Source of the DNA: CAYNFR01 sp964616755
GTDB lineage: Bacteria > Bacteroidota > Bacteroidia > Chitinophagales > Saprospiraceae
Direction of reading: 5' to 3'
Assembly (NCBI GenBank): GCA_964616755.1
Contig: CAZTSI010000002.1
Location: 1-64,000 of the forward strand
DNA: 64,000 bases
The notes below the pieces were generated by a model. The model did not search any database. It was given only the letters and a program-made list of their open reading frames with translations, and had not been told where the DNA came from. Positions 36,935-46,147 of the stretch are shown here, in pieces; positions within the stretch are counted from its first letter, which is position 1; each line of letters starts with the position of its first letter. The position numbers and the translations under genes are program-made.

Positions 36935-37588
36935 TCAGTCCGTAACTAATTCATTCTTAAACATCATTAAGCGACTATACGCTGTTGGCAATGTTTCGGT
37001 ATCAAATAATACGATAACAAACACTTGCGCGCGGCCAGGCAAATATATGCATTGCAACAAGCCCTTAGGCTTATCTGTAAGACCCTTCTTTGGTATAAAC
37101 TCTGCTAAAGCTGCCCAACTGGCATTATAAAAGCGCTCTGCTTGGTCGGAGGTGAACATATTGACTGTGATATCGCTATCCTGATCATTTGTCGCTAAGG
37201 TAGAGAGTACGGTGCTAAAACGAACATTAGGTGAGCGTGATGCCCGGGGATCTAGTTCATCCATGATGACGCGAATTTCGACTCCCTGCTGATTGGTCAA
37301 TGCTAGATCATATTTCAAAAAGTCATCCCTATTCAATCCCGTCGGCAACCAAACTGATTCTATCGGGCTCAAAAAATCTAAGTCAAAATGCCTGCATTTA
37401 TGCGTAAAGGCCTGAGAAAATAGCAATCTTTCTTCTTGCGCCAAACTATGATGGGTGCTAAAAATACCAATCATGAGAAGGACACTTGGTAATTTCTTTA
37501 ACAAGGCATCAGCATTCAATAGACATTGATAGCGAAAAGCTGAGCCCTCCTTGTCCTTCATATATCTTATGCCTGTTGTAGTTTGCAT
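36935..37588 (-). CDS. Unknown secreted protein
   Basis: 217 residues from the first ATG; a second ATG at 37561 is an alternative start. A hydrophobic stretch with a cleavage-like site (PSVLLMIGIFSTHHSLAQE) suggests a signal peptide after a long basic n-region. The mature part is about 165 residues, mixed alpha/beta, with no motif I recognise. It may share a promoter with pyrF 9 bases downstream, which looks coincidental rather than functional. Confidence 0.6.
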   Translation of the reverse strand: MQTTTGIRYMKDKEGSAFRYQCLLNADALLKKLPSVLLMIGIFSTHHSLAQEERLLFSQAFTHKCRHFDLDFLSPIESVWLPTGLNRDDFLKYDLALTNQQGVEIRVIMDELDPRASRSPNVRFSTVLSTLATNDQDSDITVNMFTSDQAERFYNASWAALAEFIPKKGLTDKPKGLLQCIYLPGRAQVFVIVLFDTETLPTAYSRLMMFKNELVTD

Positions 37589-37689
37589 CGTACGAATGTA
37601 AGCTTTTCCAGGAAGACAAAAAAAGGAATTGTGCCCTTGTCATCCAAAGAGAGGTGACCATTTAATATGAGACGAATTAAGTGGAAGGC

Positions 37690-38577
37690 CTATTCCTTCG
37701 CAATTATTTCGAATTCCTCTACGGCGGCTACGTTAAAAAAACCCAAGACTTGACCACCGTTCGACGAACGAATATTCGTTCTAGCGTTAGCCAAAGGGAG
37801 AGAAAAAATACCATTAGAGCCATTTGTAATTTGATCTCGAACGATGCTCATAAAGTTAAAAGCATCAAGAGCAAGAGAGTGTATCTCTACCCTTATCACA
37901 TCACCAGCAGCATAGGGTTGGGAAACACCATCTTCATCTACGGGATTAATTAATTCGCGGATAGGAGTAATAAATGTTATACCATCAATCGCGGTACCAC
38001 TGTCAAACCCAGCATCGTAGGCTAGGTTTATCTCTGCGGCTTTATTGAGGAATTGGTCATTGCGATACGTTTTTATCCAATAGGTATCACCCTGTCCAAT
38101 GAAATCACGTGCATAAAACTGGGCATACAATCCAACATCTAAAAACACTTCATCATCTCTAAATTCCACAATGAGGCTATCTATTTTTGGCACTCTATGA
38201 ATAGTAGTTGATGCGCTTAGTTGTTGATCCCCAAAATCTATCTGGAGAGTATACCTATCATTCATCGTCCCGAGAGAGTCATTTAACAATTGATTCCATC
38301 GATATACCCCTTCACCATCGTGTACAAACTCGATGACATCACCATTTGATCTTATAAGTTGTACCTTTGCATTAGAGACTGGTCGAGGTATACCGTTATC
38401 AAAGTAGGCCTGTGATTGCGACAAAATAATCTCTTGACTTTCGTTGCGATTCGTTAGCCACGCATCGACCACATAGACATCTTCGGCTATGGGCAACTCA
38501 ACATCAATGACATCTTCGCAAGATGAAATGATGAAGAAACTCACAATAAATAGGAAATAATTTATATTAATTTTCAT
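37690..38577 (-). CDS. DUF4249-family lipoprotein
   Basis: The preferred start is the ATG at 38577 (a longer form begins at 38604) because it opens directly into a lipoprotein signal peptide, FIVSFFIISSC, with Cys19 as the lipidation site. The mature protein starts EDVIDVELPI and is beta-rich, matching the DUF4249 family seen beside TonB-dependent receptors in Bacteroidota. The receptor gene ends just 10 bases upstream of the longer start, so the two form an operon. The likely role is as a surface or periplasmic substrate-binding partner of the receptor, by context only. Confidence 0.85.
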   Translation of the reverse strand: MKININYFLFIVSFFIISSCEDVIDVELPIAEDVYVVDAWLTNRNESQEIILSQSQAYFDNGIPRPVSNAKVQLIRSNGDVIEFVHDGEGVYRWNQLLNDSLGTMNDRYTLQIDFGDQQLSASTTIHRVPKIDSLIVEFRDDEVFLDVGLYAQFYARDFIGQGDTYWIKTYRNDQFLNKAAEINLAYDAGFDSGTAIDGITFITPIRELINPVDEDGVSQPYAAGDVIRVEIHSLALDAFNFMSIVRDQITNGSNGIFSLPLANARTNIRSSNGGQVLGFFNVAAVEEFEIIAKE

Positions 38578-38613
38578 CGCTGATATATATAGGTGATGAT
38601 TCACTTTGATTCA

Positions 38614-40959
38614 TTAAAATTTGAAATTATAGGTGACCGCGGGTATGAAGTTCCCTATTACGGATAGTTTTACCGCTTCAGTGCTACTGCCATCAGATTG
38701 TCTAAAAAATATTGAAAATGGGTTTCTATTAGCGTAAACATTATAAATTGAAAATACCCATTCACCTTGCCAACGACGTTGGTCATTTCTTTTGCCTTGT
38801 AGAGTAGCAGATACATCTAATCTGTGATATACTGGAATTCGAACATTGTTTCTCGTATCAAACATATTATGGGGCACTACATATCCCTGTTGAAGGTAGC
38901 GAGAGGTAGGAAATGTAGTAGGTGTCCCTGAAATTAATGCGAAATTGGCACTAAATGCCCATCTTTTGTTCAAATCATAAAAACCAGCTAAACTTAAATT
39001 ATGGGTCTGATCAAATCGCGCTGCATACCACTGATTATTATTGACACCGTCCACTTTACGTTCTGTGCGGGCAAGCGTATAACTAGCCCATCCCGTAAAC
39101 TTACCTTTTGTCTTTTGGAGCATTACTTCTAGACCATACGCCCTCCCTATGCCGGGCAACAGATCGCCTTCCAAAAATTCATTGAGCAACAGATCAGCGC
39201 CATCTATATAATCTACCAAATTATCAAATCGCTTGTAATATGTTTCAAAAGAGAGCTCATATTTGTTGTTACCAAAATTCCTAAAATAGCCTAAAGCCAA
39301 TTGATCCGCTATCTGTGGACGAATATTATTGGTGCTAGGTGTCCATATATCTACAGGCGTAGAGGCCGTAGTGTTGCTAACTAATTGAATATACTGAGCC
39401 GTCCGATTATAGCTAAACTTAAAGGACTGTTGATCATTTAATTGAAATTTAAAATTAAGGCGAGGTTCAAAATTGTTGTAGGTTTGAATAGATTCCCATT
39501 GATCATAAAATGTAGAAGAAATAACTGGTCTTCTTTGCCCTAGTGGCGCATCGCCGAATTCGTGTGCAAAGCCTTCGCCTGTATAATTGAAATATGACCA
39601 ACGAAGCCCATAATTTAACGTAAGCGATGAATTAATGTCAATTTCATTTTCAACAAATAACGCCCCTTCTATTGCATACTTATCGTCGATACTGATATCC
39701 GTGGTCTCGCCTTGGCTAACACCTACAGCATTGCCCGGAACAAACTTATAGGCAATTACTTGACCACCAAACTTCATCAAATTGCCAGGCTTAATAAAGT
39801 AGGTCATTTCTGGCTTAAAGCTATAATTGACAATGCTTGCATCCCAGTCAAAACGATTAACTGAGTCGTCACCAAATTTTATTTGATAGTCATAATCACT
39901 CATGTAGAAGGTAAGATTTGAAAACAGTTGATCACTAAACAAGTGATTCCATCTGAGCGTAGCGGTCGCGTTCCCCCAGTTGAAGCCAGCTGACTCTCCG
40001 AAGCCAAAATTATCTCGCCCTGTATATCCAGATAGAAATATTCTATTCTTTTCATCAATATCCCAATTGACCTTAGCTGTAAGGTCATAAAAATTAAGCG
40101 CTGACCCACTCAGATTATCATTTAAAAATGGCTTTGCCAATACATCAATATACGATCGACGCCCTGCAATGATAAACGACGCTTTATCCTTTACGATAGG
40201 CGCCTCTACAGATAAACGGCTAAAAATAGCCCCAATACCCCCATTGACTTCCAGCTTTTTATTATTTCCCTCTTTCATTCTCACATCAAGAACAGAAGAA
40301 AGTCGCCCGCCATATCTCGAAGGAATTCCACCCTTGTACAATTTTACATCCTTTACGGCATCTGGATTGAATACAGAGAAAAAGCCAAATAAATGCGACG
40401 AATTATAAACTGGCGCCTCATCAAGCAAAATTAAATTCTGATCAATACTGCCTCCACGCACGTTAAACCCAGTAGCCCCTTCGCCAACCGTAGTGACACC
40501 TGGCAATAACTGTAAACTTCGAATAATTTCAACCTCACCTAGTAAAGCAGGCATTTTTTGTATCGTATTTATATCCAATTTGCTGACAGACATCTCTGTG
40601 CTGGCGACGTTATTGTTCGCTGCCTCCGCGGTAATTATGACTTCTTCTAGCTGCGCGGTCTGCGGCTGTAATTCTAAGTTGAGTTTAATCGAAGTGGCCA
40701 AAGAGAGCTTTTCAACGATTGGATTAAAGCCGAGATAACTAAAAATAAGTGTATAATCCCCTTCGGTCAGATTGAGTGAATAATAACCGTATTCATTGCT
40801 AATCGTACCTGAGCCTGTTTCTTTAATAAAAACGTTTGCCCCAATCAAGGTTTCACCGCTTTCCTTATCTGTGATATATCCAGATACCGATATTTTATTC
40901 TGCCCGATAGCTTGAATATATAATAAAGCAAACCCGACTAAACATAGTACTCTTTTCAT
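38614..40959 (-). CDS. TonB-dependent outer-membrane receptor with carboxypeptidase-regulatory-like domain
   Basis: 781 residues: signal peptide (1-19), a CarboxypepD-reg-like domain (about 22-105, GYITDKESGETLIGANVFIKE), a plug with LPGVTTVGEGATGFNVRGGS and YKGGIPSRYGGRLSSVLDV, and a C-terminal 22-strand barrel ending YNFKF with a terminal Phe. It imports a large ligand across the outer membrane with TonB energy. The DUF4249 lipoprotein follows immediately. No SusD-type gene is present, so the substrate cannot be inferred. The region upstream of the start (40960-41415) should hold its promoter. Confidence 0.95.
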   Translation of the reverse strand: MKRVLCLVGFALLYIQAIGQNKISVSGYITDKESGETLIGANVFIKETGSGTISNEYGYYSLNLTEGDYTLIFSYLGFNPIVEKLSLATSIKLNLELQPQTAQLEEVIITAEAANNNVASTEMSVSKLDINTIQKMPALLGEVEIIRSLQLLPGVTTVGEGATGFNVRGGSIDQNLILLDEAPVYNSSHLFGFFSVFNPDAVKDVKLYKGGIPSRYGGRLSSVLDVRMKEGNNKKLEVNGGIGAIFSRLSVEAPIVKDKASFIIAGRRSYIDVLAKPFLNDNLSGSALNFYDLTAKVNWDIDEKNRIFLSGYTGRDNFGFGESAGFNWGNATATLRWNHLFSDQLFSNLTFYMSDYDYQIKFGDDSVNRFDWDASIVNYSFKPEMTYFIKPGNLMKFGGQVIAYKFVPGNAVGVSQGETTDISIDDKYAIEGALFVENEIDINSSLTLNYGLRWSYFNYTGEGFAHEFGDAPLGQRRPVISSTFYDQWESIQTYNNFEPRLNFKFQLNDQQSFKFSYNRTAQYIQLVSNTTASTPVDIWTPSTNNIRPQIADQLALGYFRNFGNNKYELSFETYYKRFDNLVDYIDGADLLLNEFLEGDLLPGIGRAYGLEVMLQKTKGKFTGWASYTLARTERKVDGVNNNQWYAARFDQTHNLSLAGFYDLNKRWAFSANFALISGTPTTFPTSRYLQQGYVVPHNMFDTRNNVRIPVYHRLDVSATLQGKRNDQRRWQGEWVFSIYNVYANRNPFSIFFRQSDGSSTEAVKLSVIGNFIPAVTYNFKF

Positions 40960-41415
40960 GCAAAAAATTATATTTCTTGTAAACGCCCGAGAAAGCCCTT
41001 TGGTTATATCGACTTCTAATAAAAGTGAGCGATTCTGACTAGCATTAGATCAACACTACCTGAGTCCCGATGAATGATGACCATTACTCTATAAACGAGA
41101 TATTCGCCTTGCAATAAGCTAAAAAAAGCCTTTTCCCTTCAGAACGGCCAGAAACGGAAGGGCTAGCGATTGTCACCCTTTGTTCAGCGTCGATTCTAGA
41201 ATAATGCTACAGACCATCTGTCCTCCAAAGACAAAGAAGTCCGTAATGAGAGATTGAACAATAGCAAAGCCCTTGAACAAAAGCTAAAAATCCACTATTC
41301 CATCCTTACGAATATCAGAAAACATATCATGGATAAGCTTCCTTCACTGCTATCCACTTAATCACCAACTTACTCACAAAATAATAAAAATGATAAGCAA
41401 CCGTTAGTATTCCCT
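40960..41415. other. Intergenic region between TonB receptor and HAEPLYID locus
   Basis: A 53-codon plus-strand frame (41200-41361) without a start encodes a Lys/Glu/Asn-rich peptide (SSKDKEVRNERLNNSK). It may be a decayed gene end or chance. An inverted repeat with cccttc and gaaggg arms lies near 41126-41152. I see no intact gene, and promoters for both flanking genes must lie here. Confidence 0.4.
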
Positions 41416-41802
41416 GTGATAAATCGAATACGACATAGCATTCTCATCAGAATCCTTTGGGTGGTAATGGGCTTTTATCTTCTCAATATAAGTGTTGATT
41501 CACCCGACATACATCCCGAATACATACCTGAAGATTTGACCATTAACGACCTAGAAAGCGTCATCGAAATTGTCTTTGAGCAGGTTTTAGGCTTTGAAGA
41601 TACCTTTAAAGAATATGATGACCACGATACCGAAGACCACAACAATAAAACAAATACTAAAATTGATTTAACAACTCATAACACAAATGAATTATTCTCA
41701 TCTCAAAAATCTATAATAACAGCTCGGAAAAAATTTTCTGACTACAATACCATTTTGACAAAAGGCTTTCAAAAGCTTAATATTCCGCCGCCCAAGGTTT
41801 GA
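41416..41802 (+). CDS. Small membrane-anchored or secreted unknown protein upstream of HAEPLYID gene
   Basis: 128 residues from a GTG start; no ATG is available before the hydrophobic segment, and an internal Met18 is an alternative. Residues 8-27 are hydrophobic (LIRILWVVMGFYLLNISV). The rest is acidic then polar, with a short Asp/His cluster (DDHDTEDHNN) and ends in LNIPPPKV. No known domain. It is 78 bases upstream of the HAEPLYID-family gene on the same strand, so probably a two-gene unit. The Asp/His cluster could bind metal, but that is speculative. Confidence 0.6.
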   Translation: MINRIRHSILIRILWVVMGFYLLNISVDSPDIHPEYIPEDLTINDLESVIEIVFEQVLGFEDTFKEYDDHDTEDHNNKTNTKIDLTTHNTNELFSSQKSIITARKKFSDYNTILTKGFQKLNIPPPKV

Positions 41803-41880
41803 TTTGTTTTACAAAGTGATTAATTCCTGACGCTTAAATTTAAACAGAAAAATTTCATAATACTTAAAAACAAATCGTTA

Positions 41881-42741
41881 ATGTATTTAAAAATATCATT
41901 GATGCTAATAATACTATTAGCATATTCAACAAATTGTATTGCTCAATTTACAAAGACTGAAAAAGACAGTATCTATATCCAACAAGTGGAAGATACTAAA
42001 GAGCCTGACAAGGTATTGCACGCTGAACCGCTTTACATTGACCTCATACGAGATTTGGGAGCAAGAAAAGGAGAAAAGGAGTGGAATGTAGGTTTAGGCT
42101 TAACAGATAATTTAAAATTTGACGCTTATGAAGCCTTAATTGAATATGAATGGGCACCTATTGACAGATTGGGTTTTGAAGTTGAATTACCCTTCACCTT
42201 TTATTCAGCTCAAACTGGAATAAAACGTGACTCAATTCCTTCAAGTAGTTTAAATAGTATCAAAATAGCAAGCCAATGGTCATTCTTTGTCAGCGAAAAA
42301 TTAGCAACTTCAATGGCAATTGGATATATCAATGAGTTCGAATTGTCCAATTTTAGAAACTTTGGAGAACCCCTTATTAAAGGCAATATCTATAACCCAT
42401 TTTTTGTAGTTGCGAAACGTTGGGGAAATAACCTCCATTCGTTGATTTATACAGGACCTATGATCGAACAGAATTTCAGTACCAACAATTTTCACACAAA
42501 TTATGATATCAACTCAAGTTTTCATTATATGATTTCAGGCACAAGAAATTTTATTGGTATTGAGGTTAACAAAACTTTCAGCCAAAAAGATTTTGATATG
42601 ACCTTACGACCTCAAATGCGATTAGAAATTGCTGAAAACTTATTAATTGGAATAGTGGCAGGAATCCCCGTGAACAGAGAAAACGAGAGATTAAGTTCGT
42701 TTCTAAGACTGATATGGGAACCAAAACATAAGCATAAATAA
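41881..42741 (+). CDS. HAEPLYID-family outer-membrane-like protein
   Basis: 286 residues with a signal peptide (1-20, ending NCIAQF). The diagnostic block HAEPLYIDLIRDLGARKG begins at about residue 46 and is followed by KEWNVGLGLTDN. This is the signature used in public annotation for a Bacteroidota family of unknown function. The remainder is beta-rich and likely a small outer-membrane barrel. Base composition looks more AT-rich than neighbouring genes, which with the small partner gene suggests a horizontally acquired pair. Family members are often seen near metal-related mobile loci (from memory); no metal gene is visible here. Confidence 0.8.
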   Translation: MYLKISLMLIILLAYSTNCIAQFTKTEKDSIYIQQVEDTKEPDKVLHAEPLYIDLIRDLGARKGEKEWNVGLGLTDNLKFDAYEALIEYEWAPIDRLGFEVELPFTFYSAQTGIKRDSIPSSSLNSIKIASQWSFFVSEKLATSMAIGYINEFELSNFRNFGEPLIKGNIYNPFFVVAKRWGNNLHSLIYTGPMIEQNFSTNNFHTNYDINSSFHYMISGTRNFIGIEVNKTFSQKDFDMTLRPQMRLEIAENLLIGIVAGIPVNRENERLSSFLRLIWEPKHKHK

Positions 42742-42974
42742 AAATACGGCTACCAATATTTTTCCAAAAGGAATATTAGGCCTATAGTGGATTCAAGCAA
42801 TGTAATTAATCATTCATAAAAAAAGCTGTACTAGCAATGAGTGCAAAATGATTCAGAAGAAATAAGTTAGACTGGCGAACACCCTATTTATAAAAAATGG
42901 TTTTACAGCAATCCGCTTACAAGGGATAGATTTGTATAAATTGTTGCTTAGAGATGTCAAAATATAAAAAAGAT

Positions 42975-43220
42975 TTAATGACTTCTATACAGTTGAATCA
43001 GTTGAGCCAATTCGGTTTTAATGTCATCCTTACAAATTGGTTTCTGAGCCTTTTTGTACCAGTAGGCAGCGTTCCATTGATCACCTTCTACCCTATGCAG
43101 ATATGCATGTATATGTGCCGCGCTCTCAGTGTTCAATTGCTCTACAATGGCATGACACCCTTCCCAGTCTCCCTTTTCTGCTAATAGTAAAGCTTCATGT
43201 ATTCCACTTTTCACCATCAT
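42975..43220 (-). CDS. Small conserved protein of unknown function at the end of the sugar operon
   Basis: 81 residues. The sequence contains AHIHAYLHRVEGDQWNAAYW followed by YKKAQKP, a His/Arg/Trp-rich helix-turn motif I recall from short uncharacterised proteins in several phyla. No signal peptide. It begins 9 bases after the mutarotase stop on the same strand, so it is the last gene of the hydrolase-symporter-mutarotase operon. This placement hints at a role in carbohydrate use, but nothing in the sequence states a reaction. Confidence 0.7.
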   Translation of the reverse strand: MMVKSGIHEALLLAEKGDWEGCHAIVEQLNTESAAHIHAYLHRVEGDQWNAAYWYKKAQKPICKDDIKTELAQLIQLYRSH

Positions 43221-43229
43221 TCCTATGCA

Positions 43230-44399
43230 TTAGGCTCTATTAAAAAATCGATAGACAGTTGACGTTTGGTAGATGTCACCTGGACGCAAGACTGTCGAGG
43301 GAAAAGAAGGCTGATTAGGAGAATCAGGAAAATGCTGTGTCTCCAAACAAAATCCTGAACGTTTTGGATAACTTTTGCCTTGCTTGCCTATTAGCGTCCC
43401 CTCTAAAAAGTTACCTGAATAGAATTGAATCCCTGGTTCGCTGGTATATACCTTCATACCAATGCCCGACTGAGGACTATAAACTTCAGCTGCTAGAGAG
43501 CGACTGTCGCCTTTACGGTTTAATGCATAATTATGATCGTATCCGCCGCCAAAAATCATTTGTGGATGTTCGGATTCTATTCTTGCGCCGATAGGGTGAC
43601 TTGTAGTAAAATCAAAGGGCGTATTCGTCACACTCATCAGCGTACCTAAAGGTATCAAAGCAGCATCAACTGGAGTGAAAGCGTCAGCATAAAGTGTTAA
43701 TTCATGACCCAATATATCACCATTCCCTTCGCCATTAAGATTAAAGTAGCTGTGATTGGTGAGGTTGATCACCGTCGGAGCACTTGTGGTAGCACGATAA
43801 TTGATCTCCAATTCATTAGCAAGGGTGAGCCAATATTCTACGCTGAGTGTAACATGGCCAGGATAACCCTCCTCCATATCATCACTCACACCTGTTAAAA
43901 CAATGCCAATAGCATCTTCTCTCCATATTTCTCTGCAGTCCCATATCTTTTTATCAAATCCTTGCACACCGCCATGAAGAGAGTTGAGGCCATTATTGAT
44001 CGCTAGAGTATACGATATGCCGTCGAGACTAAAAGCCCCATTTGCTATCCGATTGCCATAACGTCCTATCAAAGCTCCAAAATACGGATGCTCCGCCACA
44101 TAGTCTTCTAATGTGTTAAATCCCAAGGCAATATCTTGCTTTGTGCCTTCGCGATCTGGCAATATTATAGACTGAACAATTCCGCCGTACGTAGCGATAC
44201 TTATGGACATGGTGCCATTATGAAGTGTGTACAAAAGGACATCTTGATCATTATGCTGCCCAAAAGATTTCTTTTCTATCTGCAAGTTTGTCTTGGTTGA
44301 CATGTCCGGTTGTGGTGTTTTTGATTGACACGCTGCTACAAATAGCGTCATGGATACGAGCCAGCTTGTAATGCTATAGAAAAAAAAATTTATGATCAT
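43230..44399 (-). CDS. galM: Aldose 1-epimerase (mutarotase), putative lipoprotein
   Basis: 389 residues. The N-terminus carries a hydrophobic segment ending LFVAACQSK, a plausible lipobox, so the enzyme may be periplasmic or outer-membrane-anchored rather than cytosolic. Family motifs: GGIVQSIILPDREG, NRIANGAFSLDG, LHGG, and the His pair NLTNHSYFNLNG (catalytic His). The C-terminal glutamate region (SGFCLETQHFPD) supplies the catalytic base. It interconverts alpha and beta anomers of aldohexoses. Upstream lies the sodium/solute symporter (28 bases), supporting a sugar uptake operon. Confidence 0.92.
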   Translation of the reverse strand: MIINFFFYSITSWLVSMTLFVAACQSKTPQPDMSTKTNLQIEKKSFGQHNDQDVLLYTLHNGTMSISIATYGGIVQSIILPDREGTKQDIALGFNTLEDYVAEHPYFGALIGRYGNRIANGAFSLDGISYTLAINNGLNSLHGGVQGFDKKIWDCREIWREDAIGIVLTGVSDDMEEGYPGHVTLSVEYWLTLANELEINYRATTSAPTVINLTNHSYFNLNGEGNGDILGHELTLYADAFTPVDAALIPLGTLMSVTNTPFDFTTSHPIGARIESEHPQMIFGGGYDHNYALNRKGDSRSLAAEVYSPQSGIGMKVYTSEPGIQFYSGNFLEGTLIGKQGKSYPKRSGFCLETQHFPDSPNQPSFPSTVLRPGDIYQTSTVYRFFNRA

Positions 44400-44426
44400 C
44401 GACGCAAATATCTTAGCCTATAAATA

Positions 44427-46043
44427 TTAGCCTGTAAAGTAAAGGAAAATACCAAACATCACTACCAATAGCAATAATGACGCTATAACATCGCCTCTAG
44501 AAAAACTGTCTTTTGCCGATAACTTTTGTTCTTGACTCAAGGTACTAATGGTCAGTCCGGCAATTTGTTCAGCAGAGGGCGGTGGTGTGACCAAACTTAC
44601 TCCTATGCACACCACAATGCATGCAAAAAACATGAAGATGGCCATATGCGCAAAGTTAACAGAAGCAAATTGATGAACGAAGCCGCTACCACCCTCAACA
44701 ACATTAAGTTCAGCAATAATGCGCAATGTACCTATCAGCAGGCCAAAGACCAAGGTAGCTATGGCGCCCTGCGCATTAATTCGCTTCCATAATAGACCGA
44801 GCAAAAACACGCAAGTAATCGGTGGAGCAATGTAAGACTGGACGCTTTGCAAATAGCGATATAGCGTCCCACCACCTATTTTTTGCATAATAGGAATCCA
44901 CAAAATTCCGAGTACTACTACAATGACTGTAGCAAATCTACCAATACGCACAAGCTGCTTTTCTGTCGATGTCGGATACAATTTCTTGAACACATCAACC
45001 GTAAATAAGGTAGAAGATGAATTAAACACCGACGCTAAAGAGCTCATTAATGCTGCCATCAATCCTCCCGCTACTAATCCTTTTAGCCCCATAGGCAAGA
45101 GGTACTGAACCATAGCAGGGAATACTTGATCGCTTTTTTCATAATGCATCAAGCCTTTCTGTTTTAATCCGTACGCAATAATACCAGGTACTAGAAAAAT
45201 GAAAATGGGTAATATCTTTAGATAAGCACCAAAGATGGCTCCTCTGCGTCCAATAGAGATATTGTTGGCAGCTAGCGTGCGCTGCACGATATATTGATCT
45301 GTACACCAATACCATATTCCAACGATAGCGCCGCCAAATAACATTCCGGTCCATGGATATTCGGGGTCTGAACTCGGTCGCCACATATTGAAGTGTTCGG
45401 TTCCAACAGATGTCTTTAACTCCGCCCATCCTCCGATAGCATGCAACCCTAAGACTGTGAGCAATAAAGAGCCTACAATTAAGACAATTGTCTGTAAGGC
45501 CTCAGTATACAGAACTGCACGCATACCTCCAAGAACAGTATATAATCCTGTGATCAAAACAGTACCAAGTGCACCATATATAAATGGAATACCTATCAAT
45601 TGCGAAACAACAATACCTCCAGCATAGATTGTCACAGAGACTTTAGTAAGTACATAGCCAATAATCGACAAAATAGACAAGAACCATCGAGATCTCGCGT
45701 CAAACCTCTTTTCTAAAAATTCAGGCATCGTAAACACCCCACTCCGCATATAAAATGGTAAAAACAGCCAACCAAGTAATAGTACTATCCACGCATGCAA
45801 TTCATAATGAGCCATCGGGGCACCTGACTCAGCTCCAGTTCCTGCAAGGCCGACGACATGCTCTGATCCAATATTCGAGGCGAAAATAGATGCACCAATG
45901 ACAAACCAGCCTACATTCTTTCCTGCTAGAAAATAATCCTCCGTTGTCTCATTCTTTTGACGAATCACCCACCAAGCTATAGCTAACAGGCCAGCAAAAT
46001 ACAAGGCTAACGTAATCCAATCTAAAACATGAAATGTCGTCAT
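44427..46043 (-). CDS. Sodium/solute symporter (SSS family, SGLT-like)
   Basis: 538 residues, about 13-14 transmembrane helices. Typical SGLT-like features: EDYFLAGKNVGWFVIGASIFASNIGSEH around residues 35-64, a GLAGTGAESG segment, and WYWCTDQYIVQRTLAA in the middle. It transports sugars or similar solutes with sodium into the cell. Its neighbours (glycoside hydrolase upstream, mutarotase downstream) make a monosaccharide substrate the likeliest, by context. Confidence 0.93.
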   Translation of the reverse strand: MTTFHVLDWITLALYFAGLLAIAWWVIRQKNETTEDYFLAGKNVGWFVIGASIFASNIGSEHVVGLAGTGAESGAPMAHYELHAWIVLLLGWLFLPFYMRSGVFTMPEFLEKRFDARSRWFLSILSIIGYVLTKVSVTIYAGGIVVSQLIGIPFIYGALGTVLITGLYTVLGGMRAVLYTEALQTIVLIVGSLLLTVLGLHAIGGWAELKTSVGTEHFNMWRPSSDPEYPWTGMLFGGAIVGIWYWCTDQYIVQRTLAANNISIGRRGAIFGAYLKILPIFIFLVPGIIAYGLKQKGLMHYEKSDQVFPAMVQYLLPMGLKGLVAGGLMAALMSSLASVFNSSSTLFTVDVFKKLYPTSTEKQLVRIGRFATVIVVVLGILWIPIMQKIGGGTLYRYLQSVQSYIAPPITCVFLLGLLWKRINAQGAIATLVFGLLIGTLRIIAELNVVEGGSGFVHQFASVNFAHMAIFMFFACIVVCIGVSLVTPPPSAEQIAGLTISTLSQEQKLSAKDSFSRGDVIASLLLLVVMFGIFLYFTG

Positions 46044-46147
46044 TCTATTAATTTACTCGTCCCAAAATACTATTATAACCGATAGTTAGTGTTGTGGCTC
46101 ATCACAATATTATTTCGGACAAGTGCAATAATAACGTAGATGAAAGG

